Below are positions 45,798 through 54,042 of a stretch of DNA of 64,000 nt, in pieces. The stretch lies in assembly GCF_002920895.1 (NCBI RefSeq), contig NZ_PQVG01000004.1:248001-312000 (forward strand), in the 5' to 3' direction. Position numbers and translations under genes: made by a program. How positions within the stretch are numbered: the stretch's first letter is position 1; each line of letters starts with the position of its first letter. A model generated the notes under the pieces. It did no database searches. It was not told where the DNA came from and saw only the letters and a list, made by a program, of their open reading frames with translations. The DNA comes from Flavobacterium alvei (GTDB taxonomy: Bacteria; Bacteroidota; Bacteroidia; Flavobacteriales; Flavobacteriaceae).

Positions 45798-47918
45798 TTA
45801 TTTATTTAAAAATTGTTCTATAAATTCCGATTCTCTTTCGGTTGTACTTTTCGGAGGATTGGATTTTAATTTCAAAATTTCCTCTTTAAAGGAATTTACA
45901 AATTCCGAATCGGTTTCAATATTTAGTAAATTTAAAATGGCTCTCAAACGAACAAATGTTGATTCACTTCTTAAAGACATCAAATACAATTTAGTTAAAT
46001 CTTCATTATCAAAATCGGATGATTTCAAACTGGAATATTTCAAAATTAAATTGGCAAACAACAAGGAACTTTTGTTATTGTTGATGTTCTTTTTGAATGA
46101 ATTTTGAAGTAAACTATAATTCGCAATTCCGGCCAAGGTCTCCCCTATTGCTTTTCTGATAGCGATACGTTCTTCTCTTGTGGCAACTTTAAAATATTTA
46201 TTGATGTCTTTCAGTGAATTATTGATGCTGTTTTCTTCTTTTTTTCCTTTTTCTTCCCAGGCATCTTTAAGTCCAACAGTTTTGTTAAAGACTAATTTAG
46301 AAGCAGTTGAATCTTTATCCACATTGAAATAACCCAAACGTTGAAACTGGAATTTATCTCTAGGTTTCACTATAGAAAGACTTGGTTCTACAAATCCTTT
46401 TACGATTTGCAAAGAGTTTGAATTCATAAAATCAAGGAAATTTTTTTCCTTGTGACTGTCTGGTGCTTCGTCTATAAAAAGTCTATCATACAAACGAACT
46501 TCCGCTTCAACAGCATGCTTTATGGAAACCCAATGCAAGGTTCCGGCCACTTTTCTTTTAGAAGCTTCACTACCGCTTCCACTCAAGGAATCGGTGTCAT
46601 AAGTGACGTGAATTTCTGTAATATTTCCTGCTGCATCTTTCACAACACTTTCTCCTTTAATGATATAGGCGTTTTTTAAACGTACTTCATTTCCTAAAGA
46701 CAAACGGAAAAATTTGGCTGGAGCCACTTCTAAAAAGTCTTCTCTTTCTATATATAATTCTTTTGAAAAAGGCACTTTTCTGAAACCTGCCGATTCATCT
46801 TCTTGGTTATTTTCGGCATCTAAAAGTTCTTCTTTTTCTTCTGGATAATTGGTAATAACCACTTTTATCGGATCTAAAACAGCCATAACTCTAGGAGCTG
46901 TTTTGTTTAAATCTTCTCTCAAACAAAATTCCAAAAGCGAAACATCGATGATATTTTCACGTTTGGCCACACCAATAACATCGCAAAATTTACGAATCGA
47001 AGCCGGCGTATAACCTCTTCTTCTCAAACCTGAAATAGTTGGCATTCTTGGATCATCCCAGCCGTTCACTATATTTTCTTGAACCAATTGCAATAATTTA
47101 CGCTTGCTCATTACAGTGTAATTCAAGTTCAAACGCGCAAATTCGTATTGGTTGGGTCTTACTAAAGTTTCATCATAAATTTGATCCAAAAACCAATCAT
47201 ATAATTCCCTGTGCATCACAAATTCAAGTGTACAAATGGAGTGTGAAATTTGTTCGATATAATCACTTTCGCCGTGGGCATAATCATACATTGGATAGAT
47301 TTTCCAATCGTTACCTGTTCTGTGATGATGACGGTGTAAAATTCTGTACATCAAAGGATCACGCATCAACATATTGGTGGAAGCCATATCGATTTTGGCA
47401 CGCAAAACGTGGCTTCCTTCCGGGAAATCTCCATTTTTCATTCCTTCAAACAAAGTCAAATTCTCTTCAACCGAACGATTTCTATAAGGTCCATCTACTC
47501 CTGGTTGTGTCGGTGTACCTTTTTGAGCCGCCATATCTTCAGAAGATTGACTGTCAACATAAGCTTTCCCTTTTTTAATCATCAAAATAGCCCAATCGTA
47601 CAACTGCTGAAAATAATCGGAAGCATAACGTTCTTCGGCCCAATTAAAACCTAACCAAAGCAAATCTTCTTTGATGGCATCAACATATTCCTGCTCTTCT
47701 TTGGCTGGATTGGTGTCGTCAAAACGCAAATTAACTGGCGCATTGTACTTTAGACCCAAACCAAAATTCAAACAAATGGATTTGGCGTGACCAATGTGCA
47801 AATAACCGTTGGGTTCTGGCGGAAAACGAAATCGTAATTTATTCTGGGGAAAACCACTTGCTAAGCTGTCTTCTATAATTTGTTCTATAAAATGGAGTGA
47901 TTTTTCTTCGGTTGACAT
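45798..47918 (-). CDS. glnS: Glutamine--tRNA ligase with a C-terminal extension
   Basis: 706 residues. RFPPEPNGYLHIGHAKSICLNFGLG holds the class I HIGH motif, NLRFDDTNPAKEEQEYVDAIKEDLLWLGF is diagnostic of GlnRS/GluRS, and VMSKRKLLQLV is the KMSKS loop. The beta-barrel anticodon domains end near residue 560. The last ~145 residues are an extra helical domain (KYFKVATREERIAIRKAIGETL...LRLRAILNLLN) that standard E. coli-type GlnRS (~554 aa) lacks. Some GlnRS proteins carry a YqeY/GatB-tail-like extension, which this could be. It supplies Gln-tRNA-Gln directly. A -7 box lies at 47938-47945. Confidence 0.95.
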   Translation of the reverse strand: MSTEEKSLHFIEQIIEDSLASGFPQNKLRFRFPPEPNGYLHIGHAKSICLNFGLGLKYNAPVNLRFDDTNPAKEEQEYVDAIKEDLLWLGFNWAEERYASDYFQQLYDWAILMIKKGKAYVDSQSSEDMAAQKGTPTQPGVDGPYRNRSVEENLTLFEGMKNGDFPEGSHVLRAKIDMASTNMLMRDPLMYRILHRHHHRTGNDWKIYPMYDYAHGESDYIEQISHSICTLEFVMHRELYDWFLDQIYDETLVRPNQYEFARLNLNYTVMSKRKLLQLVQENIVNGWDDPRMPTISGLRRRGYTPASIRKFCDVIGVAKRENIIDVSLLEFCLREDLNKTAPRVMAVLDPIKVVITNYPEEKEELLDAENNQEDESAGFRKVPFSKELYIEREDFLEVAPAKFFRLSLGNEVRLKNAYIIKGESVVKDAAGNITEIHVTYDTDSLSGSGSEASKRKVAGTLHWVSIKHAVEAEVRLYDRLFIDEAPDSHKEKNFLDFMNSNSLQIVKGFVEPSLSIVKPRDKFQFQRLGYFNVDKDSTASKLVFNKTVGLKDAWEEKGKKEENSINNSLKDINKYFKVATREERIAIRKAIGETLAGIANYSLLQNSFKKNINNNKSSLLFANLILKYSSLKSSDFDNEDLTKLYLMSLRSESTFVRLRAILNLLNIETDSEFVNSFKEEILKLKSNPPKSTTERESEFIEQFLNK

Positions 47919-47937
47919 AATTTTCTAAATTGAAATG

Positions 47938-47945
47938 CAAATGTA
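47938..47945 (-). promoter_or_regulatory. -7 element of glnS
   Basis: Minus-strand TACATTTG matches TAnnTTTG, giving a leader of about 15 nt before the start at 47918. A matching TTG is not obvious. Confidence 0.35.
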
Positions 47946-48003
47946 AAAAAATAGATGCAGATAATAGACTTGGATATAATAGACTTTCAATTAAATTTAT
48001 TAC

Positions 48004-48011
48004 TATTTTTG
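48004..48011 (+). promoter_or_regulatory. -7 element of the antitoxin-like gene
   Basis: TATTTTTG matches TAnnTTTG and ends 17 bases before the ATG at 48029. It may drive both this gene and folB. Confidence 0.4.
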
Positions 48012-48028
48012 TATAAATATTGAAAGTT

Positions 48029-48256
48029 ATGAGACAATTAACTATTACAATTCCAGATGATTTTTATCCTACTTTTATGGAATATTTAAAAGATAAACCC
48101 GAAGTTTCGGTTGATGAAGAATTTGAATATTTTGATAAGACAGTTCCTCAATGGCAACAAGATTTAGTTTTGGATAGAATAAAAAATTCGAAACCAGAAG
48201 ATTACAGAAGTTGGGAAGATGTAAAGAAAGATTTGGATAAAAAATGGCTTAAATAG
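48029..48256 (+). CDS. Small antitoxin-like protein, no toxin partner
   Basis: 75 residues from the ATG at 48029 (MRQLTITIPDDFYP); a TTG nine bases upstream is also in frame. A short beta strand (RQLTITIP) is followed by helices ending in QDLVLDRIKNSKPEDYRSWEDVKKDL. That tail resembles addiction-module (Unstab_antitox-like) antitoxins with their W-E-x-V-K ending. No toxin gene (RelE/ParE type) follows; the next gene, folB, begins 19 bp later. It may be a solitary antitoxin or a family look-alike. Confidence 0.6.
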   Translation: MRQLTITIPDDFYPTFMEYLKDKPEVSVDEEFEYFDKTVPQWQQDLVLDRIKNSKPEDYRSWEDVKKDLDKKWLK

Positions 48257-48275
48257 CATTGAAATTAACTATAAA

Positions 48276-48635
48276 ATGGGCATCATAAAACTAAAAAACA
48301 TCCGTACTTATTCCTACCACGGTTGTTTAGTTGAAGAAGGAAAAATTGGTTCAGATTATTCGGTTGACTTAGAAGTAAAAACCGATTTGCGTAAATCAGC
48401 TCTTTCGGATAATCTGGAAGATACTGTTGATTATGTGCTTTTGAACCGTATTGTCGAAGAAGAAATGGCTATAAGATCGCAATTATTAGAACACGTTGCT
48501 CACCGAATTATTAAAAGAATTTTTGATGAAGTGGCCGCTATTTCGAGAATTACCTTGGCAGTTTCAAAATTGAATCCTCCTATTGGCGGTGATGTTGAAG
48601 CAGTTACAATAGAAATGGAAGAATATCGAAATTAA
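48276..48635 (+). CDS. folB: Dihydroneopterin aldolase
   Basis: 119 residues. YSYHGCLVEEGKIGSDYSVDLEV near the N-terminus and VSKLNPPIGGDVEAVTIEME at the C-terminus are the conserved ends of FolB, and HVAHRIIKRIF lies between. The enzyme cleaves 7,8-dihydroneopterin to 6-hydroxymethyl-dihydropterin and glycolaldehyde in folate synthesis, as an octamer. It probably shares a transcript with the small gene 19 bp upstream. The tRNA-Cys promoter begins about 30 bp downstream. Confidence 0.93.
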   Translation: MGIIKLKNIRTYSYHGCLVEEGKIGSDYSVDLEVKTDLRKSALSDNLEDTVDYVLLNRIVEEEMAIRSQLLEHVAHRIIKRIFDEVAAISRITLAVSKLNPPIGGDVEAVTIEMEEYRN

Positions 48636-48667
48636 GCTAATTATGAATTTTTAAATCTTTGTAATTA

Positions 48668-48701
48668 TTGCTTTCCTTTTTTAACTTTTTTAGTATATTT
48701 G
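48668..48701 (+). promoter_or_regulatory. tRNA-Cys promoter
   Basis: TTG (48668-48670), a 23-nt spacer and TATATTTG (48694-48701), followed by the tRNA 17 bases later. Confidence 0.5.
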
Positions 48702-48718
48702 CACACCAATAAATAATT

Positions 48719-48789
48719 GGCGTCGTGGCCGAGCGGCTAGGCTGGGCTCTGCAAAAGCTCCTACTCCGGTTCGAATCCGGACGATGCCT
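48719..48789 (+). tRNA. tRNA-Cys (GCA)
   Basis: 71 nt that fold as a complete cloverleaf. Acceptor GGCGTCG/CGATGCC (one G-U), D stem GCC/GGC, anticodon stem GGGCT/AGCTC with loop CTGCAAA and anticodon GCA, T arm TCCGG-TTCGAAT-CCGGA, and discriminator T as expected for Cys. The 3' CCA is not encoded. The 3' end is repeated twice downstream. Confidence 0.96.
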
Positions 48790-48796
48790 CTGAATT

Positions 48797-48822
48797 AACC
48801 TCTCTTTTTGAGAGGTTTTTTT
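48797..48822 (+). terminator. Terminator of tRNA-Cys
   Basis: The 8-bp stem AACCTCTC/GAGAGGTT with a TTTTT loop and a T run, starting eight bases after the tRNA. Confidence 0.8.
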
Positions 48823-48883
48823 ATGTCTAATTTTTAGGAAAAATTAAATAAAGTTACAGTTCGAATCCGGACGATGCCTTTAA

Positions 48884-48912
48884 AACCTTCAAGGAAACTT
48901 GAGGGTTTTTTT
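48884..48912 (+). terminator. Terminator in the second tRNA-Cys repeat
   Basis: The 10-bp stem AACCTTCAAG/CTTGAGGGTT (one G-T pair) with a GAAA tetraloop and a T run. Its sequence differs from the first unit's hairpin. Confidence 0.75.
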
Positions 48913-48973
48913 GTGGTTAATTTTTAGGAAAAATTAAGTAAAGTTATAGTTCGAATCCCAACGATGTCTCTAA

Positions 48974-49002
48974 AACCTTCAAGGAAACTTGAGGGTTTTT
49001 TT
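48974..49002 (+). terminator. Terminator in the third tRNA-Cys repeat
   Basis: Identical in sequence to the hairpin 90 bp upstream, with the same GAAA tetraloop and T run. Confidence 0.75.
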
Positions 49003-49019
49003 GTGATTAATTATTAAGT

Positions 49020-49406
49020 TTAGTCAATCTTTTTCAAAATATCTTTAGTTTTATTATTTGTTATTGCAATAACAAAAACACCAACTATATTTATTATTAA
49101 AACTAAAATACAGTAAACAATAAACATAAATATATAACTTAATAAGGTTTCGTTTATAATTATTAAAAAGACATTTCTATCAACATAGAAAAATTTTTGA
49201 ATAAAAACCATAATGCAAAATGAAATTATCCAAATATTAAACTGGTATTTTAAGCTTTTGTTTATCGTATTTATAAATTTTAAAACTGTAATTTTTTTAA
49301 ATAAATCTGATTTATATGCAACAATTATAATTGGTAATAATAGTAATACAAAAAAACATAAAATAATATAACTTTCGTACGTTTTATTTATTTCAAAATC
49401 ATTCAT
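49020..49406 (-). CDS. Small AT-rich membrane protein of unknown function
   Basis: 128 residues, with three long hydrophobic segments (about 14-30, 57-72 and 88-115) and little else. I recognise no family. The gene is strongly AT-rich and sits against the tRNA-Cys repeat array, a usual entry point for acquired DNA, so it may be foreign. It stops on the edge of the repeat array and lies 28 bp downstream of the LysE gene on the same strand. Confidence 0.55.
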   Translation of the reverse strand: MNDFEINKTYESYIILCFFVLLLLPIIIVAYKSDLFKKITVLKFINTINKSLKYQFNIWIISFCIMVFIQKFFYVDRNVFLIIINETLLSYIFMFIVYCILVLIINIVGVFVIAITNNKTKDILKKID

Positions 49407-49434
49407 AATCTACGCTTTATAATTATTTAAATCA

Positions 49435-50112
49435 TTACTTATCAATCCTTTCCAAAGCATCTTTCAGTTTTTCTTTTTCCTTTGGAAACCAACCTTGAAC
49501 AATTAAAGCCACGCCAAAAATCATCAAAACAATGCTTATTATTTTCTTTATTTTAAGAATATTACTTGGTGTCATTTTGGTTTTTAACTGCTTGGCCAAT
49601 ACTATTTTGATGCAATCAACCAATAAATAAGATACAATAACAGTTGTGAAAAAAGTTAACATTCTGGAATTTTGCATCTCTAATTTGGGTCCAACTGAAA
49701 TAATTACAGCCAACCAAAATCCCAATACTCCAATGTTGATAATGTTAAGAAAAAAGCCTTTTACAAACAGACCTAAGTAATCTTTTTTTATAATTTCGTT
49801 GTCTATTTTATGGGTATTTACCTTTTTTTCTTTGTGTAAACTGATATACGAAATAATACCATAAGCCAACATCAACATTCCTCCAAAAATAAATAAAGCC
49901 GAATTGTCTTCGAGACTTTTAATGAGTCGATAACTGCCTAAATAAGCAATGGCAATAAATACAATATCACCCAAAACCACACCAATATCAAAAACTAAAG
50001 CAGCCCTGAATCCTTTTATAATACTAGTTTCTAGCAATATAAAAAAAACAGGACCTATCATAAAACTTAAAAAAATTCCCCACGGAATTCCTGATACAAT
50101 ATCGTTAATCAT
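49435..50112 (-). CDS. LysE-family amino-acid exporter
   Basis: 225 residues with about six transmembrane segments. The N-terminal piece IVSGIPWGIFLSFMIGPVFFILLETSIIKGFRAALVFDIGVVLGD has the LysE/RhtB signature (GPVFFxL...G...A...G...GD). Members export amino acids or related compounds. A charged loop (LHKEKKVNTHKIDNEIIKKDYLG) divides the two halves, as usual. Substrate cannot be read from sequence. It is preceded by an intergenic hairpin. Confidence 0.85.
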   Translation of the reverse strand: MINDIVSGIPWGIFLSFMIGPVFFILLETSIIKGFRAALVFDIGVVLGDIVFIAIAYLGSYRLIKSLEDNSALFIFGGMLMLAYGIISYISLHKEKKVNTHKIDNEIIKKDYLGLFVKGFFLNIINIGVLGFWLAVIISVGPKLEMQNSRMLTFFTTVIVSYLLVDCIKIVLAKQLKTKMTPSNILKIKKIISIVLMIFGVALIVQGWFPKEKEKLKDALERIDK

Positions 50113-50130
50113 TTTTTAGTAATTAGTTTT

Positions 50131-50178
50131 TAGTGATTAGTGATTAGCTAGTTACTAAAGGCTAATCACTAATTACTA
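50131..50178. terminator. Long hairpin between the GIN-domain gene and the LysE gene
   Basis: The arms 50131-50148 and 50161-50178 pair over 18 bp with one mismatch, around a 12-nt loop. The stem is built of GTGATTAG-like tandem pieces. It lies downstream of the minus-strand GIN-domain gene and could end its transcript, though no clean T run follows on either side. Confidence 0.45.
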
Positions 50179-50182
50179 CAAA

Positions 50183-50848
50183 TTATTTTTCAATTATAGT
50201 TCCGCCTGCAAAGGTTTCTTGTTTGATTTCTTTTGGTTTGCCATAAATAGAAATAGATCCGCCTGCATTCACTTTGGCATTGACAAGAGTTGTTGCATTT
50301 ACATCGGCACTTCCTCCTGCTGAAACACTCACCGAGGTTTGAGAAGTTACTAAATCTTTAGCATAAAAAAGTCCTCCTGAATTGATAATTGATTTTTGAG
50401 TTACAGCTTTGCCAGTTAAACTAACAATTCCGCCCGAAGAAATCTTAATTGAAGCGTTATCTACATCCAAATCAACTTCAATTTTTGCCGCTTCTTGCGA
50501 AGATAAATCTATAGTTGTTTGTTTAAAAACTGCTGCACAACTCACAATACTACCTTCGTTGGCATCAATACTTTTAATATTTTTGAAATATAAAGTCACT
50601 TTAGTTCCGTCTCCTGATAATATTTTTGCTAATTTCATTCTTAATTTTAGAACTCCATTTTTATTAACAGTTTCAAAACTACTTTCGTTTTTTCCTGTAA
50701 TTTCTACCTTATTTTCTGTAGAAGGTACTAAAGTTACATTCAATTGATCAAACACTTTTATTTCATCAAAATCGTCTAATTTGATGGTGGTTTGACTATA
50801 ATTTAATTGTGTTACTAACACAAATATTACTACAATAATCTTTTTCAT
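50183..50848 (-). CDS. Secreted head-GIN domain protein (DUF2807)
   Basis: 221 residues with a signal peptide (MKKIIVVIFVLVTQLNYSQ). The mature part is the head-GIN/DUF2807 beta-helix: FDEIKVFDQLNVTLVPSTENKVEITGKNE, then repeating rungs (SIDANEGSIVSCAAVFKQ, ASIKISSGGIVSLTG, SVSVSAGGSADVNATTLVNAKVNAGGSISIYGKPK). It is called a putative auto-transporter adhesin in databases but has no barrel; it is probably periplasmic or surface-attached. It follows rnr by 27 bp, so it is likely co-transcribed. Confidence 0.85.
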   Translation of the reverse strand: MKKIIVVIFVLVTQLNYSQTTIKLDDFDEIKVFDQLNVTLVPSTENKVEITGKNESSFETVNKNGVLKLRMKLAKILSGDGTKVTLYFKNIKSIDANEGSIVSCAAVFKQTTIDLSSQEAAKIEVDLDVDNASIKISSGGIVSLTGKAVTQKSIINSGGLFYAKDLVTSQTSVSVSAGGSADVNATTLVNAKVNAGGSISIYGKPKEIKQETFAGGTIIEK

Positions 50849-50875
50849 TTTTTTAAATTTTAATTATAAAAACAT

Positions 50876-53056
50876 CTATTCATTTCTTCTAATAAAGTTA
50901 AAATCCAATTGTTTTTTGACTAAATCAGCATTTTTTACTTTAACGTAAATCTCATCTCCTAATTGCAAAAGCGATTTTGTTGTAGCTCCAACCAAGGCAT
51001 ATTGTTTTTCGTCGAAAGTGTAATAATCGTCTTTAATTTCACGAATTCGAACCATTCCTTCGCATTTATTTTCGATAATTTCTACGAAAATTCCCCATTC
51101 AGTCACACCTGAAATTACTCCTAAGAATTCCTGATCATTATGATTTTGCATGTATTTCACTTGCATATATTTGATAGAATCTCGTTCAGCATTCGATGCT
51201 AAACCTTCCATAGTTGAGGAATGCAAACATTTGGTTTCATAAGTTTCTTCATCGACTGATTTTCCTCCATCTAAATAAAATTGCAATAATCGATGCACCA
51301 TAACATCAGGATAACGACGAATTGGCGATGTAAAATGACTGTAATAATCAAAAGCCAAACCATAATGTCCAATATTATCGGTCGAATATTTGGCTTTGCT
51401 CATGGTTCTAATCGCCAAAGTATCAATTAAATTCTGTTCTTTTTTTCCATTCACTTCCACCATCAAAGCATTCAATGATTTCGAAATATCACCTTTATTT
51501 CTGAAATCTATTTTATAACCAAATTTGGCAATTACGGTTTGCATCGCAATTAATTTATCTTCATTCGGTTCATCATGAATTCTATAAATGAAAGTTTTCT
51601 TTTGTTTTCCAACGTATTCAGCCACTTTTCTATTCGCTAAAAGCATAAACTCTTCAATCAAATGATTAGCATCTTTTGAAACTTTAAAATAAACACCTTC
51701 TGGTTCGCCTTCTTGATCTAAATTAAATTTTACTTCGACTTTATCAAACGAAATGGCGCCGTTATTCATTCTATTTCTTCTCAAAATTTGAGCCAAATCC
51801 TGCATTTTAAGCGTTGCTGCGACAATTTCATCCAAAACTTTATAGGAAGTGCCAGTAATTGAAGTTTCGGCTGGAATAGTATTGTCTTTCGTTTCTATGA
51901 TGTATTGTGCTTCTTCATAAGCAAATCGTTGATCTGAATAAATCACAGTTCTTCCAAACCATTGATTGACCACTTGTGCTTTTTCACTAATTTCGAAAAT
52001 AGCCGAAAACGTATATTTTTCTTCTTGCGGACGCAATGAACAAGCAAAATTGGATAAAACTTCAGGCAACATTGGCACTACTCTATCTACCAAATATACT
52101 GAAGTCGCACGTTGATAAGCTTCATCATCCAAAATGGTTCCTTCTTGAAGGTAATGAGAAACATCGGCAATGTGAATTCCTATTTCGTAATTTCCATTGT
52201 CTAACTTTTTGAAAGACAAAGCATCATCAAAATCTTTGGCATCTTTTGGATCAATTGTGAAAGTTAAAGTATCACGCATATCCCGACGTTTATTAATTTC
52301 TTCTTCGGTAATTGAAGTGTCTATTTTTTGAGCATAAACCTCTACTTCTACCGGAAATTCGGCTGGTAAACCATATTCTGCAAGAATAGCGTGAATTTCT
52401 GTATCGTGTTCTCCTGGTTTCCCAAGAACTTTTACTACGGTTCCAAAAGGACTATCGGCTCTTTTAGGCCAATCTTCAATGTGAACTAAAACCACATCAC
52501 CTTGTTCGGCTTCGCCTAATTTATCTTTTGGAATAAAAATATCGGTGTACATTTTTGGATTGGCAGTCGAAACAAAAGCAAAATTCTTTTGAATATCAAT
52601 TACTCCCACAAAATCAGTTTTGGCTCTTTCAACCACTTCTATTACTTCTCCTTCAGGTCTTCGTCCTTTTCTACGATTATAGACATAGACTTTTACTTTG
52701 TCTTTGTCTAAAGCTCTATTTAAATTATTGGTGGGAATAAAAACGTCTTCTTCAAAATCAGGACAAATAAAATATGCGGTTTTTCGACCAGTCATATCGA
52801 TTGTTCCTTCGTAATAATCCTGGCTAATGGCTTTGACCAAATATTTTCCAGGTTCAGTTTCGATTATTTTTTTGGAGGAAGCAAGAATCTTTAAATCTCT
52901 GATGATTTCGTTTCTGCTTTTGGTATCATCTTTTTCTAAAATGGCAGCTATTTGCTTATAATTAAATGCTTTATTGGCATTTTGAGCTAGTATTTTGATA
53001 ATTTTTTCAGAGAAGTCTTTCTCTTTTTTTACTGGTTTTCTCAGTTTTTTACTCAT
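50876..53056 (-). CDS. rnr: Ribonuclease R
   Basis: 726 residues. An N-terminal winged-helix (KIIKILAQNANKAFNYKQIAAILEKDDTKSRNEIIRDL) and cold-shock domains precede the RNB core. This has RDTLTFTIDPKDAKDFDDALSFK, with the metal-binding aspartates, and HIADVSHYL, FTSPIRRYPDVMVHRLLQ as further marks. A C-terminal S1 domain ends the protein (FLGVISGVTEWGIFVEI). It degrades structured RNA 3'-5' and acts in rRNA quality control. It is upstream of the GIN-domain gene and divergent from the DUF2007 gene. Confidence 0.95.
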   Translation of the reverse strand: MSKKLRKPVKKEKDFSEKIIKILAQNANKAFNYKQIAAILEKDDTKSRNEIIRDLKILASSKKIIETEPGKYLVKAISQDYYEGTIDMTGRKTAYFICPDFEEDVFIPTNNLNRALDKDKVKVYVYNRRKGRRPEGEVIEVVERAKTDFVGVIDIQKNFAFVSTANPKMYTDIFIPKDKLGEAEQGDVVLVHIEDWPKRADSPFGTVVKVLGKPGEHDTEIHAILAEYGLPAEFPVEVEVYAQKIDTSITEEEINKRRDMRDTLTFTIDPKDAKDFDDALSFKKLDNGNYEIGIHIADVSHYLQEGTILDDEAYQRATSVYLVDRVVPMLPEVLSNFACSLRPQEEKYTFSAIFEISEKAQVVNQWFGRTVIYSDQRFAYEEAQYIIETKDNTIPAETSITGTSYKVLDEIVAATLKMQDLAQILRRNRMNNGAISFDKVEVKFNLDQEGEPEGVYFKVSKDANHLIEEFMLLANRKVAEYVGKQKKTFIYRIHDEPNEDKLIAMQTVIAKFGYKIDFRNKGDISKSLNALMVEVNGKKEQNLIDTLAIRTMSKAKYSTDNIGHYGLAFDYYSHFTSPIRRYPDVMVHRLLQFYLDGGKSVDEETYETKCLHSSTMEGLASNAERDSIKYMQVKYMQNHNDQEFLGVISGVTEWGIFVEIIENKCEGMVRIREIKDDYYTFDEKQYALVGATTKSLLQLGDEIYVKVKNADLVKKQLDFNFIRRNE

Positions 53057-53164
53057 AAATCTTTTCTTAAAGGTCTAAAATTACAAATAAGAAAACAGAA
53101 AACAGAAAATAGAGAATAGATTTATCTAAAATATAACTTTTGTATCTTTATAAAAATTTACAAA

Positions 53165-53398
53165 ATGGACCATTTTCAAACCATTGCCTCATTTAATTTT
53201 GCTCATGAAATCATAGTTTTGAAATCTATTTTACAAAATGAAGGAATTCCTTTTTTGTTTCAAAATGAGAATTTAATTTCAATTGATCCATTGGCTAGTA
53301 TTGCCTATGGCGGAATTCATCTGAAAGTTCATAAAAATGATTTTGAAAGAGTTCAAAACATTTTAGACGAATTAAACAATAATTTAAAAATTGTTTGA
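53165..53398 (+). CDS. DUF2007 domain protein
   Basis: 77 residues. FQTIASFNFAHEIIVLKSILQNEGIPFLFQNENLISIDPLASIAYGGIHLKVHKNDFERVQNIL is the DUF2007 (putative signal-transducing protein) fold: a small alpha/beta unit resembling a ferredoxin-like dimerisation domain. No catalytic residue stands out and the role is unknown. It stands alone, divergent from rnr, ahead of a long AT-rich gap. Confidence 0.8.
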   Translation: MDHFQTIASFNFAHEIIVLKSILQNEGIPFLFQNENLISIDPLASIAYGGIHLKVHKNDFERVQNILDELNNNLKIV

Positions 53399-54042
53399 AA
53401 TTTAAAAGTTGTCAACACATATTAAAAACAACAAAAAGAAAAGGAAATTTAAATTAATTTTTTAATGGTTATTATAGCGTGTTAATAGTTAGAATAAAAT
53501 TAATTTAAAATATAGAATTTTGTAGTTATTTGTTTTTATAACGATTTATTAACATAGTTTTAAGAAGGTAAATGGTTTAATTTCAAGCATTTTTTAAAAA
53601 CAATTAACAACAGTTAATAACAAAAAAAGTATTGTTTTTGTAAATAAGTTTCATTTCTATTTTTGTTAATAAAACCTTTATTTCTATCAATAACTTTTCT
53701 AAAAATCAACCAAACTAAATTTGGTTTTTTCATTCCGGTTTTGGATTACATTTTTATTCAATACAAACAAGAAATAGTTCTAATTTTCTATTCAAAGTTA
53801 TAAACATTCTGTGTTAATTTAAGGTTAACTGATTATCAAGTATTTACAAAATGCTATTAACATTACTATTATTTAACATTAAAATTACATTTGAAATAAT
53901 TTTTCAAGTTAATTTTTATAGAAACTATTTTTTTAAAAAGCTATAACATTAAAACTATGATAGTTATATATTTAATTTGATATTAAGAATAATAAGTAAT
54001 TGTTTCAGTAAATTTGCGGCACAAAATTCAATCTAAATTATT
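53399..54042. other. Gene-free AT-rich region, 644 bp
   Basis: No plausible gene on either strand; it is the longest gap in the window. It is extremely AT-rich, with many short TTAACA/TTAATA/AATAAC pieces and T runs. The only signal I can name is the rpiB -7 box at its right end. I found no DnaA box of the TTATCCACA type, no clear hairpin and no tandem repeat. Confidence 0.75.
54009..54016 (+). promoter_or_regulatory. -7 element of rpiB
   Basis: TAAATTTG, a perfect TAnnTTTG match, giving a leader of about 22 nt before the ATG at 54043. The -33 region is unclear. Confidence 0.5.

Larger units (their letters stand above)
48769..49019 (+). repeat. Tandem 90-bp repeats of the tRNA-Cys 3' end
   Basis: The last 21 bases of the tRNA (GTTCGAATCCGGACGATGCC and the next T) recur exactly 90 bp later at 48859-48879. 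They recur again, with four changes, at 48949-48969. Each copy is followed by a terminator hairpin. The spacers after the first two copies share a 19-bp palindromic piece (48828-48846 and 48918-48936) and a short AAAGTTA stretch. There are thus three units, the third cut short near 49019. The second and third copies lack the 5' part of a tRNA and cannot be functional. Confidence 0.9.

Noticed and set aside
48859-48969. Two extra tRNA-Cys genes after the intact one.
   Set aside because: Only the 3' ~21 bases are present in each copy; there is no D arm or anticodon arm.
53399-54042. Origin of replication in the AT-rich gap.
   Set aside because: No DnaA-box-like TTATCCACA sites or tandem 13-mers were found by eye, so AT-richness alone is not enough; kept only as an open question.
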